A model generated the notes under the pieces. It worked only from the letters and a program-made list of their open reading frames with translations, searched no databases and had not been told where the DNA came from. Shown here piece by piece: positions 51,770-62,699 of a stretch of 64,000 nt of DNA. The first letter of the stretch is position 1. Every line of letters begins with the position of its first letter. Origin of the DNA: Odiellus spinosus (lineage: Eukaryota; Arthropoda; Arachnida; Opiliones; Phalangiidae); NCBI GenBank assembly GCA_963920705.1, contig OY987225.1, positions 3,236,501-3,300,500 on the forward strand, given 5' to 3'. Both the position numbers and the translations under genes were made by a program.

Positions 51770-54067
51770 TGTGACCCCGTCACATAGTTCCACCCCTAGC
51801 CCCTCCAAAATTTTTCGATTTTTGTAATTAATATGTATAATAAGCCTATTTTTTGTTGTATTATGTGTCACTTGCCCTTTAAAAGAAACTATTTTTACTT
51901 AAAAACGGGAAAAATATAAAAACCCCACTCCTTCTTAACAAAGGACCGGATAGCAAAAATTTAGCGAACTTTAAGAAAGCCCAATGCTAAAGATCCCCTC
52001 TAAACAAAGTAAAACTTCGTGTAACCCTATCTCTACAAAACGATACCAATAAACCCCCACTGCCATAACCCCCTCAAGGAACTAACGAGATGACATCGAC
52101 CCTCACGTTCATGGTCACCTCAAATTCCCCAAAACTTTTCCATAAACCCTGGGAAAAAACTCTTGGACAGCGTTTCACTCACCATCCCAGCCCGAAGATT
52201 CACCACTAACCAAGGCGTAGGCCCATTGGCGCCGAATATGAAGAGAAAACGATGCCCTAAAGATCCCCCCCTCTATCTTCCATAGAAAATCCAGACCGAC
52301 CCTGCAGAATACCAAGAAACGAAAGGGATACGTCACGAGGCACGCGGTAGCGGGCTTCGAGAGAGGTGCCCGGATGGCCCGAACAAGAACCAGAGCGTCC
52401 TTTTTTCCATCCCCCCAAAAAACTAACGTACGCAAAGCCACGCCGGGAAAAAGCGAAACTGCAACTGGCGAAGATCCACGCGCTACGCTTTCCCCCCAAC
52501 CGAGGCATAAAGGAGAGAAGATGGCGAAAGTAAAATCAGTTCGAAACTTCGACTTGGAGATCTCGAAAGGAACCACTGATCACCCCCTAGAAGCCCAGCG
52601 CGCTGCGCTGAGGCCGATGATGGAGCCCGCTTAAACTAAGGGTCCGGACTCTGCCATTTTTTTTTATCCGCGATCCTTCGGGACATAGTCGCTGTCGAAA
52701 ACTCGCGAAGTAACTTAGAAGAAATCAGTCCCCGCTATAACTTAGAAGATAAAATGAGTCGAAACTCATCTCAATAGTAATGAAAAAGAGCCACCGAGGC
52801 CACAAAGAACTCCGATTCGCCCTCCAGAATCCGATGATCCCCGCTGACGATATTCAATCCACGAAGGAAAGGAGCCTCCCCCGCTATATGGCGTCGAAAC
52901 GGAGAAATCCAGCAAACTAAAAACACAACGACGAAGGACGATAATTACTGAAGTCAAACAAGATCCCCCCTCGAGACCCCAAGAAACCGGACGACCACTC
53001 GTCGGAGCATGTGTGAATACCTACCCGAGAGACCGTGCCGTAACTAATTTCAACGAAGTTGCCACCCCGCAAGCTGTCCGAGAAATCCCGTCTAACCCCT
53101 CAAGGAGAGAGCCAGTGAAACCGATTGGTACAGGAATGGATACGGCTCTACTGTTACGCAACAAAATCCAGCTAATCCGAGAGAAACGACGGCCCCCGAA
53201 CCCAACTTTTACGTAAAAACACAGGCAGTGTTGAGTATTTTTTTATTGTTATATTTTGTTTTATCGTTTGACCACTCAGGGAATTATTCGTGCCCCAAAT
53301 CTAAATGTCGGCTTGTTGTTGAGATCGAAGTCTAGAAGACCGTAGTATAATTCAACTCCCGTACTTTTTAAGAAAAAGATAGAAATCAGAAAAACGTTAT
53401 CGAGATATAAAGAGAGAGATTAGGATAATCTTTGCTCCCCATTTTAAAGACCCCTTTTTATAGGAGGTGAAATTTAATATTAAAAGTAAATAGATATGGA
53501 TATATCGTAATTTTGGAAACCCCTCTAGAAATCGAAAGTAAAAATCTTAGGCACTGTCCGTGCCAAATTCCTCGTATATATATATTTAAAAACTTAACGT
53601 TGGACTCCCTCTTACGAATAATCAAAGGGCAAGTCTCCTATATATTTTTTATAAGCACCTTCCGTGCGACCAACTCCGTGAGATAACGGGTTGTAGCGTC
53701 CCTCGAGTATATTAAGTATTATCGTTTTTCCCCCCCTAGTATTTTAAAGTGTTATATTTTTGAAAGTGTTATTACCAATGTGCCTTACCATGAATAAAAG
53801 AGTGTTATTTTGATTGACCAATTATGAGAAACCATACGTGAAACGAATCTTTTTCCCTCTTCTTCCCACGTGATTAAACTCCTCACACAATTTATCCCAA
53901 CCCCCAAAACACTTTTTTTGTGTAAGCTTTTCTCGTTTTTCCCCGTGTTGGTGGCTCTTCGAACATTTTTCCCAAAACCAGCGTCTTTTAACCAAATTCG
54001 CGGGAAAAAGTTCGAACGCCGCTCGCCAGGCGGAAACGCTCCGGCGAGGGGAGAGAAAACCCTTATA
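51770..54067 (+). repeat. 3' LTR (2,298 bp) of the Gypsy-type element
   Basis: Uninterrupted copy of the LTR and reference for the Copia empty site (53481-53491). Duplication GGCT follows at 54068-54071. Confidence 0.95.
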
Positions 54068-54410
54068 GGCTCCATTTTTATTACCCAAAATATTATGTCA
54101 AGGTCGTTAGTGGCGCGGGTTAATAATAGATGTCAGGAGCGATTTACTTGGAAAATCGATTCGAAGCGGACGAACTTTTGCTACAAAGTTTGGGAGGATG
54201 GTTATTGAATCGCGGCCCTCCCATATTCTTATAGAACCTGAATGAATTCTTGGTCCAAGTAGATGGTTTTTTGACACCTCTCTTAAATAAAATTTCTTAA
54301 ACAAAAAATATTTTAAATAGTGAATTGATTGCACAATTAAAATTCAATTGAAATTCTATGAAAAAACGATTCCAAAATACACCAAGATACCCAATTAAAA
54401 AATTACTCAC

Positions 54411-54464
54411 TGGCTAAGAGGTTTTACTCTGACGACGCAGGCTTTCATCCTGATCTGTCCATTT
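54411..54464 (-). CDS. Coiled-coil host gene, exon 1 seen
   Basis: The exon is 54 bp with acceptor TTTTCTTTTCTTAG and donor AGCCA/GTGAGT. Only one frame is open, reading NGQIRMKACVVRVKPLS and ending in CA. The first base completes a codon from an upstream exon that I have not found. CA plus G of the exon at 37148-37226 makes a full codon, so the phases agree. Short exons can arise by chance, so confidence is moderate. Confidence 0.55.
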
Positions 54465-54469
54465 CTAAG

Positions 54470-54759
54470 AAAAGAAAAAAAGATTAAGTGATGCTAAGCT
54501 GTAAGGGTATCAGATTTTTCGCGTAAAATTAATGTTTAGCAATAATAACCTTCGCTACCTAGCTCATTAAATAAACAGTGTACGTAAAAATTTACTAAAA
54601 CTGACTTCCCTGATATTTCCAGGCGCAATGTTTTGAAGAAGTATGATTTACGCCATTATATTCTTTGAGTAATTAATCAAATTATGTACTTCAGTAATAA
54701 AATTAAACCCATAATTAAAAAATATATATTACAGGTATTGCAAATATTTTATAAAACGG
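54470..54759. other. Spacer
   Basis: No feature seen. Confidence 0.4.
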
Positions 54760-54950
54760 CCCTTACGGAAAAAAGTTAGCCTGAGCTGAAGAGGTCTTCA
54801 AGAACACTACGAAAGTCTTGGGGAAGTCTTTAAGACTTCCCCAAGACTAATTGACATAATGGAAGACTTCCCCAAGACCTCTTAAGACTACATAAGACAC
54901 CCGAAAGACATCCCCAACACCTTTTAAGACTTAACTTTTTTTGTTAAGGG
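54760..54950. mobile_element. AAGTCTT-family MITE, copy 7
   Basis: CCCTTACGGAAAAAAGTTAG to TTTTTTTGTTAAGGG, flanked by GG on both sides, close to full length. Confidence 0.85.
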
Positions 54951-55630
54951 GGGAACTTAAATTTATAGTCCGTAAATCACAACTGAAATTTTTAATTATT
55001 TCACATTTAATCACAATTTTTTAAAACTTCAATATTTTAAGGAAATCAGGGCTGAAGCTTCTTATCATCTGCACCAATTCAAACTTTATTTTAACGACCT
55101 ATCAAGTGCATTAATTTTATAACCTAGTTTCTCGATTACTGTTATGAATTTTATCTATTTTCTTTTTTTATTACAGCCTCCCTTTTTTCATTCGTCTTAT
55201 CTTCTAACACTCTTCAAAGATTTCAAACAGCTCCGTATATCTTTCATTTCTGTTTAAATGCTTCAAGTAAAAGTTGTCCAGCCAATGTGATTCAGAGAAA
55301 TTACCTAAGTAACTCTTCAATTTAGCTTTTGATTACTTTTAATTGAGAAAACTACCATTTTGCCTTTCCACAGGTTTTTCCTGATTATTATTATTATTAC
55401 CAACAGTAAATAGAAGAGAGCCTGTTTTTTCCCTTGAATTTAAGCGTTGCTAATGCATCGCGCCTTGTTTGATGCTTCCCCCCCCCCTTAAAATGGAGTA
55501 ACCAATCATAGCTGAAAGAAATGAGTAATCTTTTCTTGAGATTGTACGTTTCGTACTTCCGCTGCAAAGGATCATGGGTAGAGACTAGAGAGCGAGAGAG
55601 AAAAAAAAATCCTCCGCTGATGGCTTGCTT

Positions 55631-55765
55631 ATATAAAAGCGACGGTAATATCGAGAGTCGGAAACTTTGAACCGACAAAAACCAACTATCGTGCTAAATA
55701 ATTATGGCTGAAAAACGCTGCATGATGCTTGATTCTAAACTTAAGTGGACAAATCAGGGCACCCA
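55631..55765 (+). promoter_or_regulatory. TATA box with short downstream exon candidate
   Basis: TATATAAAAG at 55631 is followed 70 bp later by ATGGCTGAAAAACGCTG, a frame reading MAEKRCMMLDSKLKWTNQGT and ending at a possible donor (CCCAA/GTAAAT). This could be the first exon of a plus-strand gene or of a transposon. I find no second exon. Confidence 0.3.
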
Positions 55766-56119
55766 AGTAAATTTTTATATTAAATATTTAACTTTAAACC
55801 TGTACAAACTGATGATATCACAGGCGTATCAACTCTAAGCCTTGGTCAGTTAACACGCTCTGGAAGCTAAATTGAGATATTTGGTCAGTAATCCCTGAGG
55901 AATCCCCGTCAATATTAGCATGTTGCGCCCCCTCCATAATAAAACGAGAAATAAGCAGACGACGCTGGGATAGATAAAAACTCTCATTCGAACTACATTT
56001 CGTTCCGAAAAGTGGTGATTTGGTTATTCTAGGAGGGGGGCTTGAAGCAAGTCTAGCGCTTTTCCATATCCCCTCTAACAAGGCATCTCCGCCTTTTACG
56101 GAAGAAACAGACTCTCTTC

Positions 56120-56970
56120 TATTTACTGTTGTTATTACCATAAGAAAAATAATTACCATAAGTTAGACTCGCCCATAGATACAATGCTAAGGGCAATTAC
56201 CATCCACTCAAAATGATAAATTTGTATATACCGTCCTCTATCGCGTAAATTATGGCTATAAACCAAAACATTATTTATTTTACAAAAGTACGATTGAATT
56301 GTTTTATTAAAATTGTTATCTCAGAGTAATTAACGTGATATTTAAAAGTAATTTTAATATGTATCAAATGATGTGATAGTATAGATGTCACTACCGTATA
56401 AAAGGTTCATTTACAGTCTTATGGTGGCGGTTGATTCTTATAATTTTATTATATATTTCAGAACACTGTTTATGTCCTTCTCACTCAAACACTCTTCTTT
56501 AACACGTTCCTTTTTCAGATATTCCGCAAACTGACCATAACTCTTGACTATACTAATTAAGTTAAATTAACACGCGCTTTAGATCATTCTTACGTGATTT
56601 ATCTCCCCAACTATCGACTGCTTGGTCTAGCGTAGACTCTGACGCCGCAGATTACGCAACGGTAGTCACGGCATGCTGAAACTCATAAAACAAAATCATG
56701 CTGCTGCCGGGTTTTCTTTTTCGCGGCATCGTTGTCTAGTCACTAGTCTATTTACTTAATGGGCCTCTGCCGCCGCATCGGGGCGCTCGAGTTCCTCAGC
56801 CCCATTAGAGCGGTTTTTCTCCCTTTTCCGGTGGTATCTAAATTTCTCACACTGGGAGGGGCATATGCGTAGGCGCGCCAAGTTTAGATGGTAAATGCCG
56901 TTATGGGCGAGTCTAACTTATAGTAATTATTTTTCTTATGTTATTACTTAAATCTAATAGGCTGATTTTA
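56120..56970. repeat. Inverted repeat pair enclosing about 700 bp
   Basis: CCATAAGTTAGACTCGCCCA at 56153 is inverted against TGGGCGAGTCTAACTTATAG at 56907, and the match includes AGAAAAATAATTACCATAAG. The interior has no gene. It is probably a non-autonomous element with unclear ends. Confidence 0.6.
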
Positions 56971-57847
56971 AATATAGCCTACCGAACTTTTTTCCCTATA
57001 CAATGGTCAAGAGAACGATATTTGATATTTTAACGCACTTCTTTCAATTAACTTTTCAATCAATTTGTAACAGGGATGGTAAAGGGATCCCTAGGCAGGG
57101 GGATAAAGGCTTATTTCCAGCATTGGTTCCTGCGTCTTCCCCAGGAGATTTACCACAAAGGCCTCCATCTACCCTGGGTGCTCGACCCTGTGAGACCACG
57201 TGACAGCCTAGGATAAAAGGAAGGCTTCAACCCAGCCCTGGGGAGATTCCCTGGTCGACGCCCAGGATACCAGTTCCACACTAATGCTTAGTTCTGTACC
57301 CAAAGTTCCTGATTACAATTAAACTTAACTTTTTAAACTAGTTAACTGAATAGTTAAGCGTACAGTTATAAATTTAATGAAGAACTTTTGACTCTCAACA
57401 TAACTCAATTTCGAGCCATCTCACTTGACAAAACCTTAAATGAAATTCAGAAACATAAGTGGCAGTTTTAAAATCAATCCTATCTTTGAAAAGATAAATT
57501 CCTCGAAGAAAACCACTAATTTTATCAAAATTCTGTTGCATCATTTTTCCAATGACCATCGAATTAAAATGGTTACGATGCCCATCCATGGAAATCCAAT
57601 TACAATCATGCGTTCAAAACCGAAAATGCTATCTGATGCGTTACTAATTTTTCCTGGTTGATGGCCATTTTTTGGATCAGTTTGTAACGGTTTTAGGCAT
57701 ACCCAGAAACGCGGCATCTGTTCCAAGTGCCGACATTCCTGGAATGTATTACTATAATGCGTCGTCTGCTCGATCTATTTTCCACCAAAATCCTAGAATC
57801 ACGTGATAACATGACTCTAGACTTTTTTAAGTTCCCTTAAAAGAACA
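56971..57847. other. Spacer with GC-rich block at 57.07-57.26 kb
   Basis: The block has CACGTGAC, CCTAGG and CCCAGG motifs but no supported exon. Open frames on both strands at 57.4-57.73 kb have no domain that I recognise. Confidence 0.35.
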
Positions 57848-58545
57848 GTTGGATATTCGATGAATAAATAATGAAGGCGAATATTGTGAGTCAAATTAAA
57901 TTATTTTAATTCTGTACCTTGCACAATATCCCACATGTCTCGATCGCGAAGAACAAATTCCATCTCATACTTCCAACTTCTATAATTCTCTGAATTCAAT
58001 TTTCTAATATAAGATTTACGATTGACAATGAACATCCGCCTTCCGCCATTTTTATTCACGTTATGTGAGTTCGTTTTCGATGAAGTTCGTTAATTAAGCC
58101 TTATCTTCATAGTTGATAAACTTCCACAAATAAACCACGCTCTGCTACCATTTGTTGGATATTCGTTGAATAAATAATGAAGGCGAATATTGTGAATCAA
58201 ATTAAATTATTTTAATTACTGCATAAACATAAACTGGGTTAGTTTATGTTTAACAAAGAAGGAACGAAAAGCTATAGACGAATTCGGAATTGAAGAGGAA
58301 CTTGCTGGGGCAGCGTCCATCGGAGTACACTCTTTACGCGCCGATCTCTTAAGAGATGTCAGTATTGTAGTTCCCATTCTGATCCTATTCTGATTGGCTA
58401 CGCTATTACGAGAGAGACAAACCAGGCAATCGATAATTCCTCCCCTCTACACGTTTCCCATAGCAGCGGGTGTAATGCGTGGATAGGTACGAGAGCGAGA
58501 GATAGAGTGAGGGGCAGGCGCGCCATCTATTGCGATAATTCATCA
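57848..58545 (-). mobile_element. Deleted Copia relic
   Basis: A 65-bp LTR end (TTGGATATTCGATGAATAAA) at 57849-57915 repeats at 58153-58220. Between them lie a primer site (TGGTAGCAGAGCGTGG in element sense) and the start of Gag on the minus strand, reading RKLNSENYRSWKYEMEFV then LRDRDMWDIVQGT. The rest of the polyprotein is deleted. The 5' LTR probably extends to about 58545. It is a different Copia family from the one at 41.5-46.6 kb, though the Gag start is similar. Confidence 0.75.
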
Positions 58546-58790
58546 TTATATTTGTACCTAGCCCCTAGAAGTTGGTTTATGAGTATGGACTGTCCGAATT
58601 CGTCAATTAACTGTCAGCTCTGAAGAAAGGTGAGTGGATTTACCCCAACTGTTACTAGCAAAATGTCTCGCCAAATCGTCTTAAATAATCACGAATTATG
58701 CATTATTAAAGAAACCAATTGTAAGTGACGAAATAAAATTACTATTGTTCCTTTTAATTGCGATGTCAGTTTCATTTATTTGATAATTCT

Positions 58791-58944
58791 CCTTATCAAG
58801 AAAATATAGTCTGATCTAAAGAGGTCCTCAAGAACACTACAAAAGACTTCTTGACACAATGAAAGACTTCCCCAAGACCTCTTAAGACTACATAAGCCAC
58901 CCGAAAGACTTCCCTAAGACCTCTTAATACTAACTTTAGGTGGG
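58791..58944. mobile_element. AAGTCTT-family MITE, copy 8 (decayed)
   Basis: Both ends are worn and about 40 bp of the interior is deleted. It retains CACTACAAAAGACTTC and ACTTCCCCAAGACCTCTTAA. Confidence 0.7.
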
Positions 58945-59311
58945 TCCTTGGTTGATTCTTAAATCTTAATCAATCGGGTATTGATTGATAACTTTTTACT
59001 TTGTGTTTGGTTGCCAAATTGAATTACTTCGATTTGGGGCCACCCCTTTCAAAAATTCTAAAGAAACCGTTACAATTTGAACGCACCCTTTATTTATTAA
59101 TAATTCTGCCTCAAAAATTAAACTGTTGAAACAAACAGCTTGAGCCATGGAATAAGCGAACCGCTTCAAGAAATGTATGTAATTGACGTAGTATTGACAT
59201 CGTTTTCTCTCTCTCTCGGTCGAACCAAAGGTGTTTAACGTGCATTTCGGTGCATAGTCACGTGGCACCTCGACATCCCACATACGCTAAATTCTAGCCA
59301 CCTTAGCTGCA

Positions 59312-59489
59312 GCTATATAATTTCGGATTTTCTTGGACAAGAGAGACGAAGAGAGAGGAAACGAATTCGTCAAAAAAGAATCGCAATTAGTGTAGGGTCA
59401 AATGGGGGATAATAAAAACGAGGAATTGAAGCAGAAAGCAGTTTTAGATGCTATGAACGACACGAATTATAACGTGGTCACTCTTTGAT
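59312..59489 (+). CDS. TATA-linked short ORF, uncertain
   Basis: CTATATAA at 59312 lies about 90 bp before ATGGGGGATAATAAAAACG. The frame reads MGDNKNEELKQKAVLDAMND then TNYNVVTL and stops. It could be a first exon or a transposon remnant. No domain. Confidence 0.25.
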
Positions 59490-60127
59490 CTCTGGTTCTT
59501 TCATGCTTGAGCTCAGTCAATTTCTGTCTTTTAAGGCTTGAAGCCAAAAATTGCAAAACTTTACACTTTTGATATTTTTATTAAAAAAACGGTAGTTCCC
59601 TAAACTTTACCATGGTCTATAAATAACGCGTAAAGGCTTACATTTCAGTGCGCTTCTTCCTAGGTGATAATATTTCTTCGACATCGGAAGAAACCTTTCT
59701 ACCTCTTCTAACAACACTCATTATTTGGATAATTTGGATTTAAAGTTCTCAATTCCTTTGTTTACAAAACAACAAACATGAACGACAATACTTCAATTCT
59801 ATGGTACTACATGACAAAAGCCCTTTGTACGTTAAGAGCAGACGATACACTCATATTCAGAGTGGGAAATAAAGATAAGAGTTAATAATATAAAAAATAA
59901 TAGCTATAAACCCTGACTCGCCTAACCTCAATTATTTTCCTACATTATAATATTATTTATTACAATGTTTTGTACCGGAGCTGTCAAGGATGTGCCCACA
60001 TCCATAGCTCCTTTCAAAATCAGAAAAAGAAAAAAATCCAAGAGCCGGCTTTTTTTTTATATATATCTCGTACGTGGGCTAACTACATAGCCACTAGCGA
60101 TTCTTCTTCTTCTTCTCAAAATTGCAC

Positions 60128-60410
60128 CTAAGTGGTCAGGGACCACTTTATGGAGCCTGAGGGCGCGACAGTGCGCTGGCGAAGGATGAGCAGGTCAGTT
60201 GTGTTATGTAACTGCGCAGGAATGAGGACTGGGAATTGCCCACGCAACGGATGGAGAAGGGAATGGGGAAGATGAGGACCATACCGTCGCGGACCACTCG
60301 CAAGTTCGCAACACTCCCTATGAGCAAGGGACTTCAAATTCGATCAGGACAACACCCAGACTCTGCCTTTGAGACGCCAGTTTACCGGATTACGCCACTA
60401 CTCCCGGCAT
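60128..60410 (-). repeat. Possible tRNA-derived SINE
   Basis: On the minus strand TGGCGTAATCCGGTAAACTG resembles a tRNA D arm and A box, and CTGATCGAATTTGAAG about 40 bp later a B box. The block is GC-richer than its surroundings. I see no second copy in the window, so this rests on the boxes alone. Confidence 0.3.
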
Positions 60411-60699
60411 CCAAGAAGAGCCCCTTTAATAAAACGCGGCGGTGTTTTGCTAAGGAATGGAGAAATGTCAATCGAATGGTACCGGAAGACTTTGAGTCAC
60501 TGAACCTCGAGGTTTTTTTCAGCTCCTCAGAAAAAAAAAGTTAATTATAAACTGTTTTGAAAACGAGCTGTAGTGAAATTGCGATTAATTTTAATTTAAA
60601 TAGTTCTTATGGAAAAGAAAAAATGAAATTTATGCATTTTTGATTTATGATATTGCAATAATAAGCTTTGAGCATCATTCTTGAAACTTAAGCCCTCAC

Positions 60700-60823
60700 C
60701 ACCAATATAATTTCTATTATTTATGTCTATGGCATTTGTTGTAAAAAAATTGGGTTGCGTGGGACTGGCAGCCTGCTGATGATATGGCGTCTTTTTGGCG
60801 AAATAGCGTGTTAGCGCCGCCAT
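60700..60823 (-). CDS. Possible first exon (starts MAALTRYFAKK)
   Basis: ATGGCGGCGCTAACACGC begins 41 codons plus one base, ending at a fair donor (TTGGTG/GTGAGG). The N-terminus is basic and amphipathic, which would fit a mitochondrial presequence or chance. It lies upstream of the coiled-coil gene on the same strand, but its phase does not join directly to the exon at 54411, so a missing exon or a different gene is needed. Confidence 0.35.
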
Positions 60824-61140
60824 ATTGTGTTTGTTTTCGAACAAGGGAGGTGAGTCAGGTGACTGTTAGAAAGACTGAGCAAATAGGCTGGTTTTAAACG
60901 AAAATGGAAAGCTCGAATAACATCTGGATATTTATGAGACATTTTACTAACCACAACTGAAATAAGATCATGGAAGTTACTGAAGTATGTACAAAATGAT
61001 TGTTTTGGAACCAATTGCTTGCTGTGCCAAATCTCAAACTGGTAAAATGGAACAAGCCTGTAAAATACCCAAATGAATAGATAACTAGCCAAAAAATCTT
61101 CGTATTCTACGTTTCTACTACTATTCTCAATTTATCGGAA

Positions 61141-61765
61141 ATAAGTAGAGTTCTTTTAAGAACTGCTTATGAAGTTATTTGATGGAAACCTGGTCCTCCG
61201 TTCATCGAGTCTCGGGTGTTCCAGAAGCGCAAGTAAACTATCCTAGCCGTGTTCAATGAAGGGCAACTCCTATATAAGTATAGTTCTTTTTAGAACTGCT
61301 TATTGAGTTAAATTCAACAAAAATACAATTACATACGTAGTGAGAAACCAGCCGAAGTTCTGCAGCGTGAGTTAACTATCTTATCACGAACTACTGTATC
61401 GAGAAGCCTGTGATTATTGCAGCAGCACAAATTAACTATCTCCGTACCTGTTCGAGGTTAAAGCGTAACATTTAGCCAACTCGAAAATAAGTGGAGTTCT
61501 TTTAAGAACTGCTTATGAAGTTATTTGATGGAAACCTTGTCCTCCGTTCATCGAGTCTCAGGTGTTCCAGAAGCGCAAGTAAACTATCCTAGCCCTGTTC
61601 AATGAAGGGCAACTCCTAAATAAGTATAGTTCTCTTTAGAACTGCTTATTGAGTTAAATTCAACAAAAATACAATTATATACGTAGCGAGAAACCAGCCG
61701 AAGTTCCGCAGCGTAACATTTGGCCAACTCGGAAATAAGTATAGTTCTTTTAAGAACTGCTTATG
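61141..61765. repeat. 348-bp direct repeats with AGTTCTT hairpins
   Basis: 61141-61400 recurs at 61489-61740 with few changes. Each unit contains two hairpins of the form AGTTCTTTTAAGAACT followed by GCTTA (61141, 61276, 61489, 61622), and two more lie at 61737 and 62443. Between them CTATCCTAGCC and CGAAGTTC recur. Confidence 0.8.
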
Positions 61766-61857
61766 GAAATGTTTTGAATAAATCTAGCCAGATTACGTCC
61801 CTTTTATAATCTGGATATAATGGATAATGAGCGATGCTTATAATTATATGTGTACCA

Positions 61858-61932
61858 CTTGCGAGTACAAACTGTAGTGGGGGAAAGGCTTGCAGTTAAG
61901 TTTTATAACTGATCGCTCAACTCTCTCGCAAG
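61858..61932 (+). ncRNA. Stem-loop candidate, copy 1
   Basis: CTTGCGAG (61858-61865) pairs with CTCGCAAG (61925-61932). A related stem-loop at 62038-62106 has a compensating base change in the stem. The strand is not known. Confidence 0.4.
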
Positions 61933-62037
61933 TTCCTGGTGACCTTGCAAACAAGAGTAGAAAGTTTAATCTATCATAACTGTATACATAGATTTCACTA
62001 AAGGGGGTAAGTGCCGTTCCCCCCATGTTGCCAACCA

Positions 62038-62106
62038 CTTGTGAGTGCAGAGGGAAAGGCTAGAGTTCAGTTTTGAAACTGATCTGTTCTGAACTGCACT
62101 CACAAG
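62038..62106 (+). ncRNA. Stem-loop candidate, copy 2
   Basis: CTTGTGAGTGCAG pairs perfectly with CTGCACTCACAAG (13 bp). Inside, GTTCAG pairs with CTGAAC and CAGTTT with AACTG. Both copies keep GGGAAAGGCT in the loop side and TCCTGG after the stem. Confidence 0.45.
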
Positions 62107-62139
62107 CTCCTGGCAACCTGGGAATGAAAGCAAAGCTGG

Positions 62140-62690
62140 GTAAGAGGGGTGGAATTATCTTTTGCCCCTTTACTGAAAACTATGTATAGGAGTTTTTCTC
62201 ATAAGCTCCGTATCATGGGGTTAGGGAGGGTGATATCCTAGCTTTGCGATAAAATTATTGCAAGAAATGCTTTTGAATTATAAAAGTATATCAAACTGGC
62301 TGTAGCGAGTGTTTCCTCGATGGTTGAACGATAATTGTATTGACAGTAAGCCACACTTCATTGTAGGGGCTCTTTCCTTATTAGTTTTAGAAACTATCTA
62401 ACTGTACAAACTATTGATACTTCTTTTAGTTTGTGTTATCGTAATAAGTAAAGTTCTTTTAAGAACTGCTTACGAGTGATGATATCACGATGCAGCTCAA
62501 GCAATCCTAACTGCTATTAGACTTCGTACCGAATCTCGGCTAACACAGTAGTAGCCAGTAGGTGAGCCAGGCTGGTTTGATCCTGTTACTATTGACATCA
62601 TCAATAGAATAAGAGTTTTGCGTAATTTTTATTCTAGTATCGGCTTTGCATCTCAGGGGGGCTGAGTGGAATTCACCATTTACAGCCTAG
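62140..62690. other. Spacer before satellite
   Basis: Contains one AGTTCTTTTAAGAACTGCTTA hairpin at 62443-62472; otherwise nothing identified. Confidence 0.4.
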
Positions 62691-62699
62691 TTTTAGTAA

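Larger units (their letters stand above)
39786..54071 (+). mobile_element. Non-autonomous Gypsy-type LTR retroelement
   Basis: LTRs of 2,298 bp, duplication GGCT (39786-39789 and 54068-54071), primer site 47152-47169 and polypurine tract just before 51770 define a complete element. The internal region of about 2.4 kb (after removing the palindrome) lacks protease, reverse transcriptase, RNase H and integrase. It contains one unrecognised membrane-protein ORF. It must rely on another element for reverse transcription and fits the large-LTR, pol-less (LARD-like) class, but an ORF that stays open is unusual for that class. Confidence 0.85.
39650..54255. mobile_element. TIR element split by the retroelement nest
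   Basis: CATTCAGGTTCCATAAGAAT at 39664 and CATCCTCCCAAACTTTGTAA at 39711 are inverted against 54250-54160. Removing the 14.3-kb insertion leaves a short element with matching arms. It was therefore present before the LTR element inserted at GGCT. Confidence 0.75.
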
